From Amphibacillus indicireducens (GTDB lineage: Bacteria > Bacillota > Bacilli > Bacillales > Amphibacillaceae): a DNA stretch of 36,536 nucleotides. Both the position numbers and the translations under genes were made by a program. Under the pieces are notes generated by a model. The model was not told where the DNA came from. It saw nothing but the letters and a program-made list of their open reading frames with translations, and did not search any database. Shown one piece after another: positions 6,520 through 14,498 of this stretch. The DNA is taken from NCBI RefSeq assembly GCF_039539605.1, contig NZ_BAABDL010000026.1:1-36536 (forward strand), read 5' to 3'. How positions within the stretch are numbered: the first letter of the stretch is position 1; every line of letters begins with the position of its first letter.

Positions 6520-7830
6520 GTGAACGAACAAATTAAGACTAATGAAAAAGACCACCTTATTTTTGGGGGCATAGATACAATTGATTTAGCAAAGAAATAT
6601 GGTACTCCTTTATATGTTTATGATGTCAATCGAATTCGGGCAAATGCACGTTCATTTGTCAATCAGTTTGAGAAGTTAGGTGTAAAAGCACAAGTTGCTT
6701 ATGCGAGTAAAGCTTTTTCATCCGTGGCGATGCTACAAGTTGCTAAACAAGAAGGATTAAGTTTAGATGTCGTCTCACAAGGTGAGCTTTATACGGCACT
6801 GAAAGCAGATTTTCCAGTTGGAAAAATTCATTTACACGGAAATAATAAAAGCCATGCAGAATTGAAAATGGCAATTGAAAATAAAATCGGCTGTATTGTG
6901 ATTGATAATTTTCATGAAATTGAACTGCTTGATCAATTATTGAATGAATCGAATCAAAAGATGGATGTATTGATTCGTGTCACACCAGGTATTGAAGCAC
7001 ATACCCATGATTACATACTGACGGGTAATGAAGACTCGAAATTTGGTTTTGATATAAATAGTGGACAAGCTGAAGAAGCTTTTAAACGTTTATTAAAATC
7101 AGATCAGATCCAACTTAAAGGACTACATTGTCATATCGGTTCGCAAATTTTTGAAACTGAAGGTTTTGTTTTAGCGGTCAAACGGTTATTCAAGCTTATG
7201 AATGACTGGAAAATAAATGATCAGTTTGATCCAGCTGTTTTAAATGTTGGCGGAGGATTCGGAATTCGTTATACAGATGAAGATCAACCACTACCACTTG
7301 AAGACTATGTAACTGCTCTTGTAGAAGAAATTAAGGCACAAGCTAATGCCTATCAAATGGAGTTCCCAGAGATATGGATTGAACCAGGTCGTGCAATTGT
7401 CGGAAATGCGGGAATCACGCTTTATGAAGTTGGATCAAAGAAAGAAATCCCAAATGTACGTAACTATATTTCCGTTGATGGTGGGATGACAGATAATATT
7501 CGTCCAGCCTTATATGACGCGAAATACGAGGCTGTAATCGCCAATAAAGTGACTGCGCCAAAAACTTACGAAGGTTCGATTGCAGGGAAATGTTGTGAAT
7601 CTGGTGATATGCTAATCTGGGATTTAAGATTGCCAGAAGTAGTTGCTGGTGATATACTAGCAGTGTTTAGCACAGGAGCTTATGGTTACTCAATGGCAAG
7701 CCACTATAACCGCTTCGCTAAGCCAGCAGTAGTATTTGTTGAGGATGGCAAAGACAAATTAGTCGTTGAAAGAGAAACATATCAAGACGTCTCTCGCTAC
7801 GACTTATCATATGAACAATGGAGGAATTAA
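6520..7830 (+). CDS. lysA: Diaminopimelate decarboxylase
   Basis: PLP-dependent enzyme converting meso-diaminopimelate to L-lysine and CO2, the last step of lysine synthesis. The 436-residue product has the alanine-racemase-type barrel. K64 in AYASKAF is the expected Schiff-base lysine. HIGSQ, the phosphate-binding GGGFGIRY and EPGRAIVG follow, and the active-site motif CCESGD lies in the C-terminal domain. The start is GTG, seven bases after a G-rich ribosome-binding site (TAGGGGGGC). The stop codon is one base before the ppiB ATG, so the two genes are probably co-transcribed. Its place after spoVAF matches B. subtilis. Confidence 0.95.
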   Translation: MNEQIKTNEKDHLIFGGIDTIDLAKKYGTPLYVYDVNRIRANARSFVNQFEKLGVKAQVAYASKAFSSVAMLQVAKQEGLSLDVVSQGELYTALKADFPVGKIHLHGNNKSHAELKMAIENKIGCIVIDNFHEIELLDQLLNESNQKMDVLIRVTPGIEAHTHDYILTGNEDSKFGFDINSGQAEEAFKRLLKSDQIQLKGLHCHIGSQIFETEGFVLAVKRLFKLMNDWKINDQFDPAVLNVGGGFGIRYTDEDQPLPLEDYVTALVEEIKAQANAYQMEFPEIWIEPGRAIVGNAGITLYEVGSKKEIPNVRNYISVDGGMTDNIRPALYDAKYEAVIANKVTAPKTYEGSIAGKCCESGDMLIWDLRLPEVVAGDILAVFSTGAYGYSMASHYNRFAKPAVVFVEDGKDKLVVERETYQDVSRYDLSYEQWRN

Positions 7831-7831
7831 A

Positions 7832-8269
7832 ATGACAAAACAAGCAACAATCACTTTTGAAAATGGTGAAAAAATTATGATAGAATTATATGAGGAAGCT
7901 GCACCAGGCACAGTAGCAAATTTTGAAAAACTAGCGAATGAAAAGTTTTATGATGGCGTTACTTTCCACCGAGTGATTCCAGGTTTCGTAGCACAAGGTG
8001 GCGATCCAACTGGTACGGGAGCTGGTGGTCCAGGCTATTCAATCAAATGTGAAACTGAAGGAAACCCACATAAGCACGTAGCTGGTTCATTATCAATGGC
8101 ACATGCAGGTAGAGATACAGGTGGGAGCCAATTCTTCCTTGTTCATGAACCACAACCACATCTAGATGGTGTTCATACGGTATTTGGTCAGGTAACTGAA
8201 GGCATGGATGTCGTTTTACGAATTAAGCAAGGCGATGTTATGGAGTCAGTAGTAGTAGCAGAAGTTTAA
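7832..8269 (+). CDS. ppiB: Peptidyl-prolyl cis-trans isomerase PpiB (cyclophilin)
   Basis: Cytoplasmic cyclophilin that speeds proline isomerisation during folding. The 145-residue product is a single compact cyclophilin domain. The catalytic segment FHRVIPGFVAQGGDP carries R47; GGSQFFLV and the substrate-pocket residues near LDGVHTVFG follow. The ATG at 7832 is chosen over longer in-frame starts inside lysA because GGAGGAATTAAA precedes it and homologues start here. It overlaps the end of the lysA operon context with a one-base gap. No clear terminator follows. Confidence 0.94.
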   Translation: MTKQATITFENGEKIMIELYEEAAPGTVANFEKLANEKFYDGVTFHRVIPGFVAQGGDPTGTGAGGPGYSIKCETEGNPHKHVAGSLSMAHAGRDTGGSQFFLVHEPQPHLDGVHTVFGQVTEGMDVVLRIKQGDVMESVVVAEV

Positions 8270-8355
8270 CAAATTTATGACTAATGAATATGATGTTAGT
8301 GAATAAATAGTATATTTTAGAGGTCATACTTTGATGATCTAGTAAAGGGGTAATT

Positions 8356-8706
8356 ATGTTAATCCGATATAAAAAGTCGATGGAAAAGATTGCAATGGGT
8401 CTATTATCTTTTATGCCTGACGAGAAAGATGTCAAGAAATTAACAGTTACGATGAAAGCATACGAAGAAAATGAGAACTGGCAACTTTATTTATGGAGAG
8501 AAAATGATGATGTATTAGGTGCCATTGGTGTAGTAGTGAATGAAGCAAATGGTCAAGTCGTTGTACAGCATATTTCTGTTAATCCATCACATCGAGAGCA
8601 AGGGATTGGACAAAAAATGATCCAAGAAGTTCGCGAGATTTATCACGGTAAACTTGATGTCGTTGCGAATGAACTGACGCAATCATTTTTAAGTAAGTGT
8701 AATTAA
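8356..8706 (+). CDS. ribT: RibT-type GNAT acetyltransferase
   Basis: Small GNAT-family protein, 116 residues, very close to B. subtilis RibT: the opening (MLIRYKKS, EKIAMGLLSFMP) and the end (NELTQSF) are nearly the same. The acetyl-CoA loop is HISVNPSHREQGIG (residues 72-85). RibT is the last gene of the riboflavin operon in B. subtilis and its substrate is not settled. Here it stands alone: ribD, ribE, ribA and ribH and the FMN riboswitch are missing. AAAGGGG precedes the ATG by about 7 bases, and a strong terminator follows, so it is probably a single-gene transcript. Confidence 0.88.
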   Translation: MLIRYKKSMEKIAMGLLSFMPDEKDVKKLTVTMKAYEENENWQLYLWRENDDVLGAIGVVVNEANGQVVVQHISVNPSHREQGIGQKMIQEVREIYHGKLDVVANELTQSFLSKCN

Positions 8707-8732
8707 TCAATCCTAGACAACGTGATTATGCT

Positions 8733-8780
8733 AAGAGTTATTTTTCCGAAACCCGGAGAAATGACTCTCTTTTTTATTTT
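8733..8780 (+). terminator. Terminator of ribT
   Basis: AGAGTTATTT pairs with AAATGACTCT (one G-T pair), with an inner TCCG/CGGA stem, followed by a T-run. Confidence 0.85.
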
Positions 8781-8891
8781 AATGAATTTGATAATTATTT
8801 AGATTGAATAAAAACGCTAATAAATCATTAGAAAGCAAAAGGTAAAATTCATTTAATTGCCTTGTTTTTAAAGTAATGCTAAATGATAATG

Positions 8892-8900
8892 TGTTATAAT
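8892..8900 (+). promoter_or_regulatory. Extended -10 promoter for scpAB
   Basis: TGTTATAAT is a perfect extended -10 (TGN plus TATAAT), 41 bases upstream of scpA. No good -35 lies at 17 bases, which extended -10 promoters can tolerate. Confidence 0.6.
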
Positions 8901-8940
8901 AATCAATAGTTTAGTGATACTTTGTGAAGGGGCGCGCCTT

Positions 8941-9675
8941 ATGATTGAATCTTATCAAGTTAAAATTGATGGTTTTGAAGGACCACTGGATTTATTACTC
9001 CATTTAATCAAACAATACGAAATTGATATTTATGATATTCCTGTTGCGTTAATCACAACTCAATATCTAGAATACATTGAAACGATGCAAAAGCTTGATT
9101 TAAATGTGGCAAGTGAGTTTTTAGTTATGGCCGCTACTTTACTTGCGATTAAAAGCGAAATGCTTTTACCAAATCAAGAAATAACGGATGAAGACGATTA
9201 TGAAGAAGATGATCCTAGAGCGGAGCTTGTCGCTCGATTAATCGAATATCGAAAATATAAGGATGCAGCTGAGCAATTAAAAGAAATTGAAGGGGAAGAA
9301 AAAGAAAGTTTTACAAGATCTCCTGAAATGATTAAAGAAACCGAAAAAATTAAACCACCAATTAAAGAAAATACTGCCTCAATTTACGATATGTTAGAGG
9401 CAATGCAAGCTGTTTTTAATCGTAAAAAATGGAGCCAACCAATGACAACGACGATTGAAAAAATTGAGATACCGATCCAACAGCGAATGGAAGAGGTTTT
9501 AGAAATTGTTGAGCTAAGTGATAACGGCGTTCCTTTTGAAACGTTATTTCCTTACTACTCAAAATCGCATATCATTGTTACATTTATGGCGATGCTTGAG
9601 TTAATGAAACAGAAACTAATCTATTGTGAGCAAGAGCGGACATTTGATCAATTGATTTTACATAAATGGAGGTAA
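8941..9675 (+). CDS. scpA: Segregation and condensation protein A
   Basis: Kleisin subunit of the SMC-ScpA-ScpB condensin that compacts and separates the origins. The 244-residue product carries the family N-terminus (YQVKIDGFEGPLDLLLHLI) that binds the SMC neck, a central acidic linker (residues about 80-150) and a C-terminal winged-helix region that binds the SMC cap. A longer in-frame start exists at 8914, but ATG 8941 is preferred: GAAGGGG lies about 10 bases before it and the homologues begin here. scpB starts seven bases after the stop. Promoter: the extended -10 just upstream. Confidence 0.95.
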   Translation: MIESYQVKIDGFEGPLDLLLHLIKQYEIDIYDIPVALITTQYLEYIETMQKLDLNVASEFLVMAATLLAIKSEMLLPNQEITDEDDYEEDDPRAELVARLIEYRKYKDAAEQLKEIEGEEKESFTRSPEMIKETEKIKPPIKENTASIYDMLEAMQAVFNRKKWSQPMTTTIEKIEIPIQQRMEEVLEIVELSDNGVPFETLFPYYSKSHIIVTFMAMLELMKQKLIYCEQERTFDQLILHKWR

Positions 9676-9681
9676 TCAAGA

Positions 9682-10257
9682 TTGGATTTAAGTCAATATA
9701 AAGCGGTTGTAGAAGGTTTATTATTTGTCTCAGGTTCCGATGGATTAACAGCTAAGCAAATGGCAGTCATTACTGAATTAGATGAAGATACGATTGAACA
9801 TATATTAAATGAATTAAAATATGACTATGAAAATGCTTCTCGAGGGATGCAAATGCTTGAATCAGAAAAGCATTACTATTTAGCCTCAAAACCGGAACAT
9901 AGCGACTATTTTCGAAAATTACGAACAAACGCTCATACATCAAAATTAACTCAAGCAAGTTTAGAAACATTAGCGATCGTCGCTTATAATCAACCAATTA
10001 CTCGTGCAGAAGTTGAGGAGATTAGAGGTGTGAAAAGTGATCGTCCAATTCAAACGATTCTTTCACGTGGCTTGATTGAAGAGGTCGGGCGAAAAAACAC
10101 GATTGGCCGTCCAATGATGTTCGGTACAACGTTAGACTTTTTAACGTATTTCGGTCTGCGTTCAATTGATGAATTGCCGCCGTTAAATGAGCAAATTGAT
10201 GAAGACGACGTAAGTGAAGAAGCAAGTTTGTATTTTGATAAATTAACAGATGAATAA
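9682..10257 (+). CDS. scpB: Segregation and condensation protein B
   Basis: Dimeric winged-helix protein that binds the ScpA linker in the condensin complex. The 191 residues include two winged-helix domains (about 1-80 and 85-160), with the typical LETLAIVAYNQPITRAEVEEIRGV and GRPMMFGTT stretches. The start is TTG, supported by GGAGG nine bases upstream that overlaps the end of scpA. The C-terminus is an acidic tail. A clear terminator follows at once, so the scpAB unit ends here. Confidence 0.95.
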   Translation: MDLSQYKAVVEGLLFVSGSDGLTAKQMAVITELDEDTIEHILNELKYDYENASRGMQMLESEKHYYLASKPEHSDYFRKLRTNAHTSKLTQASLETLAIVAYNQPITRAEVEEIRGVKSDRPIQTILSRGLIEEVGRKNTIGRPMMFGTTLDFLTYFGLRSIDELPPLNEQIDEDDVSEEASLYFDKLTDE

Positions 10258-10260
10258 TAG

Positions 10261-10300
10261 AAAAGTGATTCAACCAATTAAAGGTTTGAATCACTTTTTA
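10261..10300 (+). terminator. Terminator of scpAB
   Basis: AAAAGTGATTCAA with CC on the left pairs with GGTTTGAATCACTTTT on the right, with one bulged base. The A and T flanks could let it work in both directions, also serving the convergent lipoprotein gene. Confidence 0.88.
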
Positions 10301-10328
10301 AATTTAGTTTGGTAGATTGGATGGAAAG

Positions 10329-10643
10329 TTAATTTTGTTCAATTCGTTGTTTTGCTTCAGCAAAGAGCTTTTCATGAATTCTCATCAGTTCTTCTTCAAA
10401 AGTTTCTTCAGTATCATCAGAGTAATCAATCGCTAGTACGTATTGATAATCTTCTTTTTCTTCAAGATTAAAGCGACCATTAAATGAGTTGGCAATCGTG
10501 TACTCTCCGTAAATATTTTCAGTTAGATAAATTAAGTAGTTATGATCATTTTCGTTAATAGTTTGCTTGTTTTCTTGACAACCAATTAAGAGACTGGAAA
10601 ACAGTATTAAAAAAGTGAACGTGATGAAAATTTTTAATTTCAT
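10329..10643 (-). CDS. Small lipoprotein of unknown function
   Basis: The 104-residue product begins with a lipoprotein signal peptide: MKLKIF, a hydrophobic stretch, and lipobox LLIGC with the lipidated cysteine near residue 22. The remainder is short and acidic, with a C-terminal amphipathic helix (EEELMRIHEKLFAEAKQRIEQ). The start is taken at 10643, because GGAGAGG lies just upstream on the minus strand and only this start puts the signal at the N-terminus; a longer frame begins at 10718. It is convergent with scpB and divergent from dacB. I do not recognise the family. Confidence 0.7.
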   Translation of the reverse strand: MKLKIFITFTFLILFSSLLIGCQENKQTINENDHNYLIYLTENIYGEYTIANSFNGRFNLEEKEDYQYVLAIDYSDDTEETFEEELMRIHEKLFAEAKQRIEQN

Positions 10644-10677
10644 TATATCCTCTCCAATAATAATAGGATTAAATTTT

Positions 10678-10707
10678 ATCATATATTTGGAAAAGTAACA
10701 CTGCCAA
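10678..10707 (-). promoter_or_regulatory. Sigma-A-type promoter of the lipoprotein gene
   Basis: On the minus strand TTGGCA (10707-10702), an 18-base spacer and TATGAT (10683-10678) precede the gene by about 35 bases. Confidence 0.5.
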
Positions 10708-10734
10708 TGATATTGCAATAACGATAATTAAATC

Positions 10735-10761
10735 ATATCAGGTTATTAATTTGCATAGCTT
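10735..10761 (+). promoter_or_regulatory. Sigma-E-like promoter of dacB-spmAB
   Basis: ATA (10735-10737) and CATAGCTT (10754-10761) are 16 bases apart, fitting the older sigma-E rule ATA-N16/18-CATACANT in the core but not in the last positions. dacB-spmA-spmB is a sigma-E operon in B. subtilis. Confidence 0.45.
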
Positions 10762-10800
10762 TAAGTGAACAACATTTTGCTTGAATAAAGAAGGTGTCTT

Positions 10801-11703
10801 ATGAAAAAACAAATTTATAATCAAGTAGGACTAGCTATTTTGATCATTTTTGCTTCTATTATTAACGTAAAACCAGTTGAGGCTAAGCCAATGGTTTCAG
10901 CAGAACAAGCAATCTTAATTGATCAAGAAAGTGGGATCATTCTTTATGAAAAAAATGCGGACAACCCACAGTTGATTGCAAGTATCACTAAAGTGATGAC
11001 AGCGATTATTGCGATTGAGCATGGCAACTTGAAAGACAAAGTCAAGATCAGCCAAGAAGCCGTTTTAGCGGAAGGTTCATCAATCTATTTGATTGAGAAT
11101 GAATGGATGTCATTAGAAGACTTACTGTACGGGCTCATGCTCAGGTCAGGAAACGATGCGGCAATTGCGATCGCAGAGCATATAGGTGGAAGTGTTGAAG
11201 GGTTTGTTTACTTAATGAACGAAAAAGCAACATGGCTTGGGCTAGAGCAATCCAGTTTTGCTAATCCTCATGGGCTTGATGCTGAAGACCATTACTCAAC
11301 GTCAAAAGATATTGCTCGATTAATGCGCTATGCCATGGAGAATGCTATTTTTGCTGAAATTAATCAAACGAAAACGTATTTATCTGAATCACGAACGTAT
11401 CATTGGCATAATAAAAATAAATTACTAACAAATTACTATCAGTACACGATTGGCGGAAAGACAGGTTATACCAAAGCTGCTGGCAGAACGCTCGTGTCAG
11501 TTGCCGAAAAAGACGAAACACAATTAATTGCTGTGACAATTAATGATCCGAATGATTGGTTTGACCATATGCGACTCTATGAATGGGGTTTTGAACAAGC
11601 TAAACAACTAGATTTAGTGACTCATGCAGAAATGAATGATCTCGATCAACCAACATTTTTCGAGTCAGTTTTCTATTATTTAAAAAAAATGGTGGGATTA
11701 TAA
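10801..11703 (+). CDS. dacB: Sporulation D-alanyl-D-alanine carboxypeptidase DacB (PBP5*)
   Basis: Mother-cell carboxypeptidase that lowers crosslinking of the spore cortex. The 300-residue product has a signal peptide (cleavage probably after VEA, residue 28) and all active-site motifs: S61-I-T-K64, S116-G-N118 and K220-T-G222. B. subtilis DacB has about 382 residues, so the C-terminal beta domain is missing; only a short amphipathic helix (FFESVFYYLKKMVGL) remains, perhaps for membrane attachment. Identity as DacB rests on the abutting spmA and spmB genes. AAGAAGGTGTCTT precedes the ATG. A sigma-E-like promoter lies about 40 bases upstream. The stop is immediately followed by the spmA ATG. 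Confidence 0.9.
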   Translation: MKKQIYNQVGLAILIIFASIINVKPVEAKPMVSAEQAILIDQESGIILYEKNADNPQLIASITKVMTAIIAIEHGNLKDKVKISQEAVLAEGSSIYLIENEWMSLEDLLYGLMLRSGNDAAIAIAEHIGGSVEGFVYLMNEKATWLGLEQSSFANPHGLDAEDHYSTSKDIARLMRYAMENAIFAEINQTKTYLSESRTYHWHNKNKLLTNYYQYTIGGKTGYTKAAGRTLVSVAEKDETQLIAVTINDPNDWFDHMRLYEWGFEQAKQLDLVTHAEMNDLDQPTFFESVFYYLKKMVGL

Positions 11704-12294
11704 ATGGTACATTTTATTTGGGCAGGATTAGCAATAATCGGGATTGTTTTTGCGCTCTTTAACGGTACAATTAGTGCTGTCAATGAAGCAATTTTTTCAA
11801 GTGCAAACGAAGCAATTCAACTGGTAATTGGCTTAACGAGCATTTTAATTTTTTGGTTAGGGATTATGAAGATCGCTGAGAAAGCAAATATTCTGTCGGC
11901 GTTAAGTCGTTTTTTTAAACCTGTAGTATCTAAATTATTTCCCGATTTACCTAAAGATCATCCGGTGATGGCGTATATTACTTCTAATTTTATTGCCAAC
12001 ATCTTTGGGTTAGGAAATGCCGCCACACCACTTGGTTTGAAAGCGATGAAGGAAATGAAGCAACTCGAAAATTCTGAACATGCTTCTCGTTCGATGGTGA
12101 CATTTTTAGTAATTAATACGGCTGGTTTAACTTTGATTCCGACGACAGTGATCGCACTTCGGATTCAATACGGCTCAATAGCTCCTACTGAAACGGTTGC
12201 TGGAACGATCATCGTTTCAACGATTACTACTATAGTTGCAATCATCATCGATCGGATCTTTTATCTTAAAAAAATGAGGCAAAAAAATGATTGA
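11704..12294 (+). CDS. spmA: Spore maturation protein A
   Basis: Membrane protein of the nucleoside-recognition (Gate) domain family, needed with SpmB for full dehydration of the spore core in B. subtilis; the transported species is unknown. The 196-residue product has about five hydrophobic segments, with the family motif around FIANIFGLGNAATPLGLKAM. It starts on the base after the dacB stop and overlaps spmB by 8 bases, so all three genes form one translationally coupled operon. Confidence 0.93.
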   Translation: MVHFIWAGLAIIGIVFALFNGTISAVNEAIFSSANEAIQLVIGLTSILIFWLGIMKIAEKANILSALSRFFKPVVSKLFPDLPKDHPVMAYITSNFIANIFGLGNAATPLGLKAMKEMKQLENSEHASRSMVTFLVINTAGLTLIPTTVIALRIQYGSIAPTETVAGTIIVSTITTIVAIIIDRIFYLKKMRQKND

Positions 12295-12820
12295 GCTTAT
12301 TTCACTGATTAGTTTAATTGCGATTCCGTTGTTTGTTTTAATCGTTTTGTCTATTGGTACGTACAAACGATTACCGACATATGACTTGTTTGTTGAAGGT
12401 GGTAAAGAGGGGGTATCAATGGCCATTTCTCTGTTACCACATTTATTAGGCATGCTTGTCTCCATTTCCATTTTTCGAAGTTCAGGAGTTTTAGATTATT
12501 TAATTGAATTAATTGACCCATTATTAACGGCGATTCATGTGCCGAGTGAAATCGTCCCGTTGGCGTTAACGAAACCAATTTCCGGTACGGCAGCTTTAGC
12601 GGTCACTTCTGATTTGTTGAGATCGTTTGGACCCGATTCCTTTATTGGTCGTTTAGCTTCGACAATGCAAGGGAGTTCGGACACAACCTTGTATGTGATC
12701 ACCGTTTATTTTGGTTCAGTTGGGATTAAAAAAATGGGCGATGCCTTAAAAGTTGGACTACTTACTGACCTTATTGGTATAATAACTGCAATTACAATTA
12801 TTACGTTTTTATTTGGTTAA
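12287..12820 (+). CDS. spmB: Spore maturation protein B
   Basis: Partner of SpmA, also a Gate-domain membrane protein, 177 residues with about four or five membrane segments. The conserved stretch is KPISGTAALAVTSDLLRSFGPDSFIGRLASTMQGSSDTTLYV (described here by its two halves: KPISGTAA near residue 97 and MQGSSDTTLY near residue 130). It is the last gene of the dacB operon. No strong terminator follows in the 94 bases before rluB. Confidence 0.93.
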   Translation: MIELISLISLIAIPLFVLIVLSIGTYKRLPTYDLFVEGGKEGVSMAISLLPHLLGMLVSISIFRSSGVLDYLIELIDPLLTAIHVPSEIVPLALTKPISGTAALAVTSDLLRSFGPDSFIGRLASTMQGSSDTTLYVITVYFGSVGIKKMGDALKVGLLTDLIGIITAITIITFLFG

Positions 12821-12914
12821 GATGAATCTTTAACAGAGAGTAGTTGTGTTGTAGAGGTTTATCTGTCAAAATAAATAATAAGTACTTAAACTATAGTAGG
12901 AATTGGTGAATTAA

Positions 12915-13661
12915 ATGTCATTGAATAACGAACGATTACAAAAAGTGATTGCCCATAGCGGAATTACTTCCAGACGAAAAGCAGAACAATTGATTGTTGA
13001 AGGTAGAGTCAAAGTTAATGGAAAAGTAGTGAAAACTTTAGGAACAAAGGTCAATCGAAATGATCAAATCGAAGTCGATTCAGTCCCGATTGAGAAAGAA
13101 TCACATGTTTATTATCTTGTTTACAAGCCAAGAACGTATATTTCGAGTGTCAAAGATGATAAAGGTCGGAAAGTCGTTACCGAACTTGTTCCAGATTTAG
13201 ATAAACGTGTGTATCCGATTGGTCGACTTGACTACAATACGTCAGGTTTAATTTTATTAACGAACGATGGTGAATTTGCTCAGCTACTCATGCATCCACG
13301 TCATGAAATTGATAAAGTGTATGTTGCAAAAGTTAAAGGTATTCCATCAAAATCAGCATTGACACTTTTGAGAAAAGGTATTCAATCGAAAGGTGAAGTT
13401 TTAAAAGCAAAAAGTGTTCGGATTTTATCAGCAACAAAACAAAAGAATACTGCTGTTGTTGAAGTGACGTTAAATGAAGGAAAAAACCGACAAGTCCGGC
13501 GAATGTTTGAAGAAATTGATTTCCCAATTGTTAAGCTAAAAAGGGAAAGATATAGCTTCTTAGATTTAACGGGGCTACAGGCAGGCGATTACCGAGAACT
13601 AACGAAAGAAGAAGTTCATAAATTAAAACAAGAAGCGACGCAAAACCGTTCAGAAAACTAA
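12915..13661 (+). CDS. rluB: 23S rRNA pseudouridine synthase RluB
   Basis: Makes pseudouridine in 23S rRNA (position 2605 in E. coli numbering) in the cytoplasm. The 248-residue product has an N-terminal S4 RNA-binding domain (residues 3-60: LQKVIAHSGITSRRKAEQLI) and an RsuA/RluB-type catalytic domain. D106 in GRLDYNTSGL is the catalytic aspartate, and NEGKNRQVRRMFE is the family C-terminal motif. In B. subtilis resABC follow rluB; here the next gene is resD, with only a terminator between. RsuA-family members are hard to separate, but synteny supports RluB. Confidence 0.92.
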   Translation: MSLNNERLQKVIAHSGITSRRKAEQLIVEGRVKVNGKVVKTLGTKVNRNDQIEVDSVPIEKESHVYYLVYKPRTYISSVKDDKGRKVVTELVPDLDKRVYPIGRLDYNTSGLILLTNDGEFAQLLMHPRHEIDKVYVAKVKGIPSKSALTLLRKGIQSKGEVLKAKSVRILSATKQKNTAVVEVTLNEGKNRQVRRMFEEIDFPIVKLKRERYSFLDLTGLQAGDYRELTKEEVHKLKQEATQNRSEN

Positions 13662-13668
13662 AATGATT

Positions 13669-13700
13669 AATGATTCATTGATTAACAATGAATCGTTTTA
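13669..13700 (+). terminator. Terminator after rluB
   Basis: AATGATTCATTG pairs with CAATGAATCGTT (one G-T pair) around ATTAA, followed by TTTTA. Confidence 0.7.
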
Positions 13701-13778
13701 GCACCTTGTTGCGAAATATGTAGATTGATCGACAATTATGTTGTTGTGGGAAAATGGATTGTATTGAGAGGGGTAACG

Positions 13779-14498
13779 ATGATGCATGACGAACAAACAA
13801 TTTTAATCATTGAAGATGAGGAACGAATTAGAAGATTGTTAAAAATGTATCTAGAACGTGATGGGTTTGAAACCGTTGAGGCTAGCAATGGTGAAGACGG
13901 CGTTGCACTTGCAGTAGAAAATAATTATGATTTAGTCATTTTAGATTTAATGCTCCCAACTTTAGATGGAATTAGTGTATGTAAAGAAATTCGGAAAACG
14001 AAATCAATGCCAATTTTGATGTTAACGGCTAAGGGTGAGGAATCTGATCGGATTGAAGGTTTTGAAGCGGGAGCTGATGATTATGTTGTTAAACCATTCA
14101 GCCCAAGAGAAGTCGTTTTACGTGTTAAGGCACTTTTAAAACGATCACAAGGAAGTCAACTACCAGGTGGCAATAAATTATCGAGTAATGTGCTCGTTTT
14201 TTCGCGATTGAAGATTGATAATAATGCGCATCGGGTAACGGTCAATGAGACAGATATAACGTTAACGCCGAAAGAATATGAATTATTATACTTCTTGGCA
14301 AGTCATCAAGATCGTGTTTTCGATCGGGAAACATTATTAAAGGAAGTATGGCAATATGAATTTTTTGGTGATTTAAGAACGGTTGATACTCATATTAAAC
14401 GCCTAAGAGAAAAGCTTGGTCAAGTAGATGAAACGGTTTCCCAAATGATTGCAACTGTTTGGGGGATTGGTTACAAGTTTGAAGTGGATGATGAGTAA
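13779..14498 (+). CDS. resD: Response regulator ResD
   Basis: OmpR/PhoB-type response regulator, 239 residues. In B. subtilis ResD controls aerobic and anaerobic respiration genes. The receiver domain covers residues 5-120, with phosphoacceptor D56 in LVILDLMLP and conserved K in VVKPFSPRE. The winged-helix DNA-binding domain covers about 140-235 (LTPKEYELLYFLA, FGDLRTVDTHIKRLREKLG). It matches B. subtilis ResD almost throughout. ATG 13779 is chosen over a longer frame from 13725 because GAGAGGGG precedes it. The stop overlaps resE by one base. The usual upstream partners resABC are missing. Confidence 0.93.
   Translation: MMHDEQTILIIEDEERIRRLLKMYLERDGFETVEASNGEDGVALAVENNYDLVILDLMLPTLDGISVCKEIRKTKSMPILMLTAKGEESDRIEGFEAGADDYVVKPFSPREVVLRVKALLKRSQGSQLPGGNKLSSNVLVFSRLKIDNNAHRVTVNETDITLTPKEYELLYFLASHQDRVFDRETLLKEVWQYEFFGDLRTVDTHIKRLREKLGQVDETVSQMIATVWGIGYKFEVDDE

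Noticed and set aside
9770..10294. Several minus-strand frames opposite scpB
   Set aside because: They lie opposite a conserved gene and lack ribosome-binding sites.
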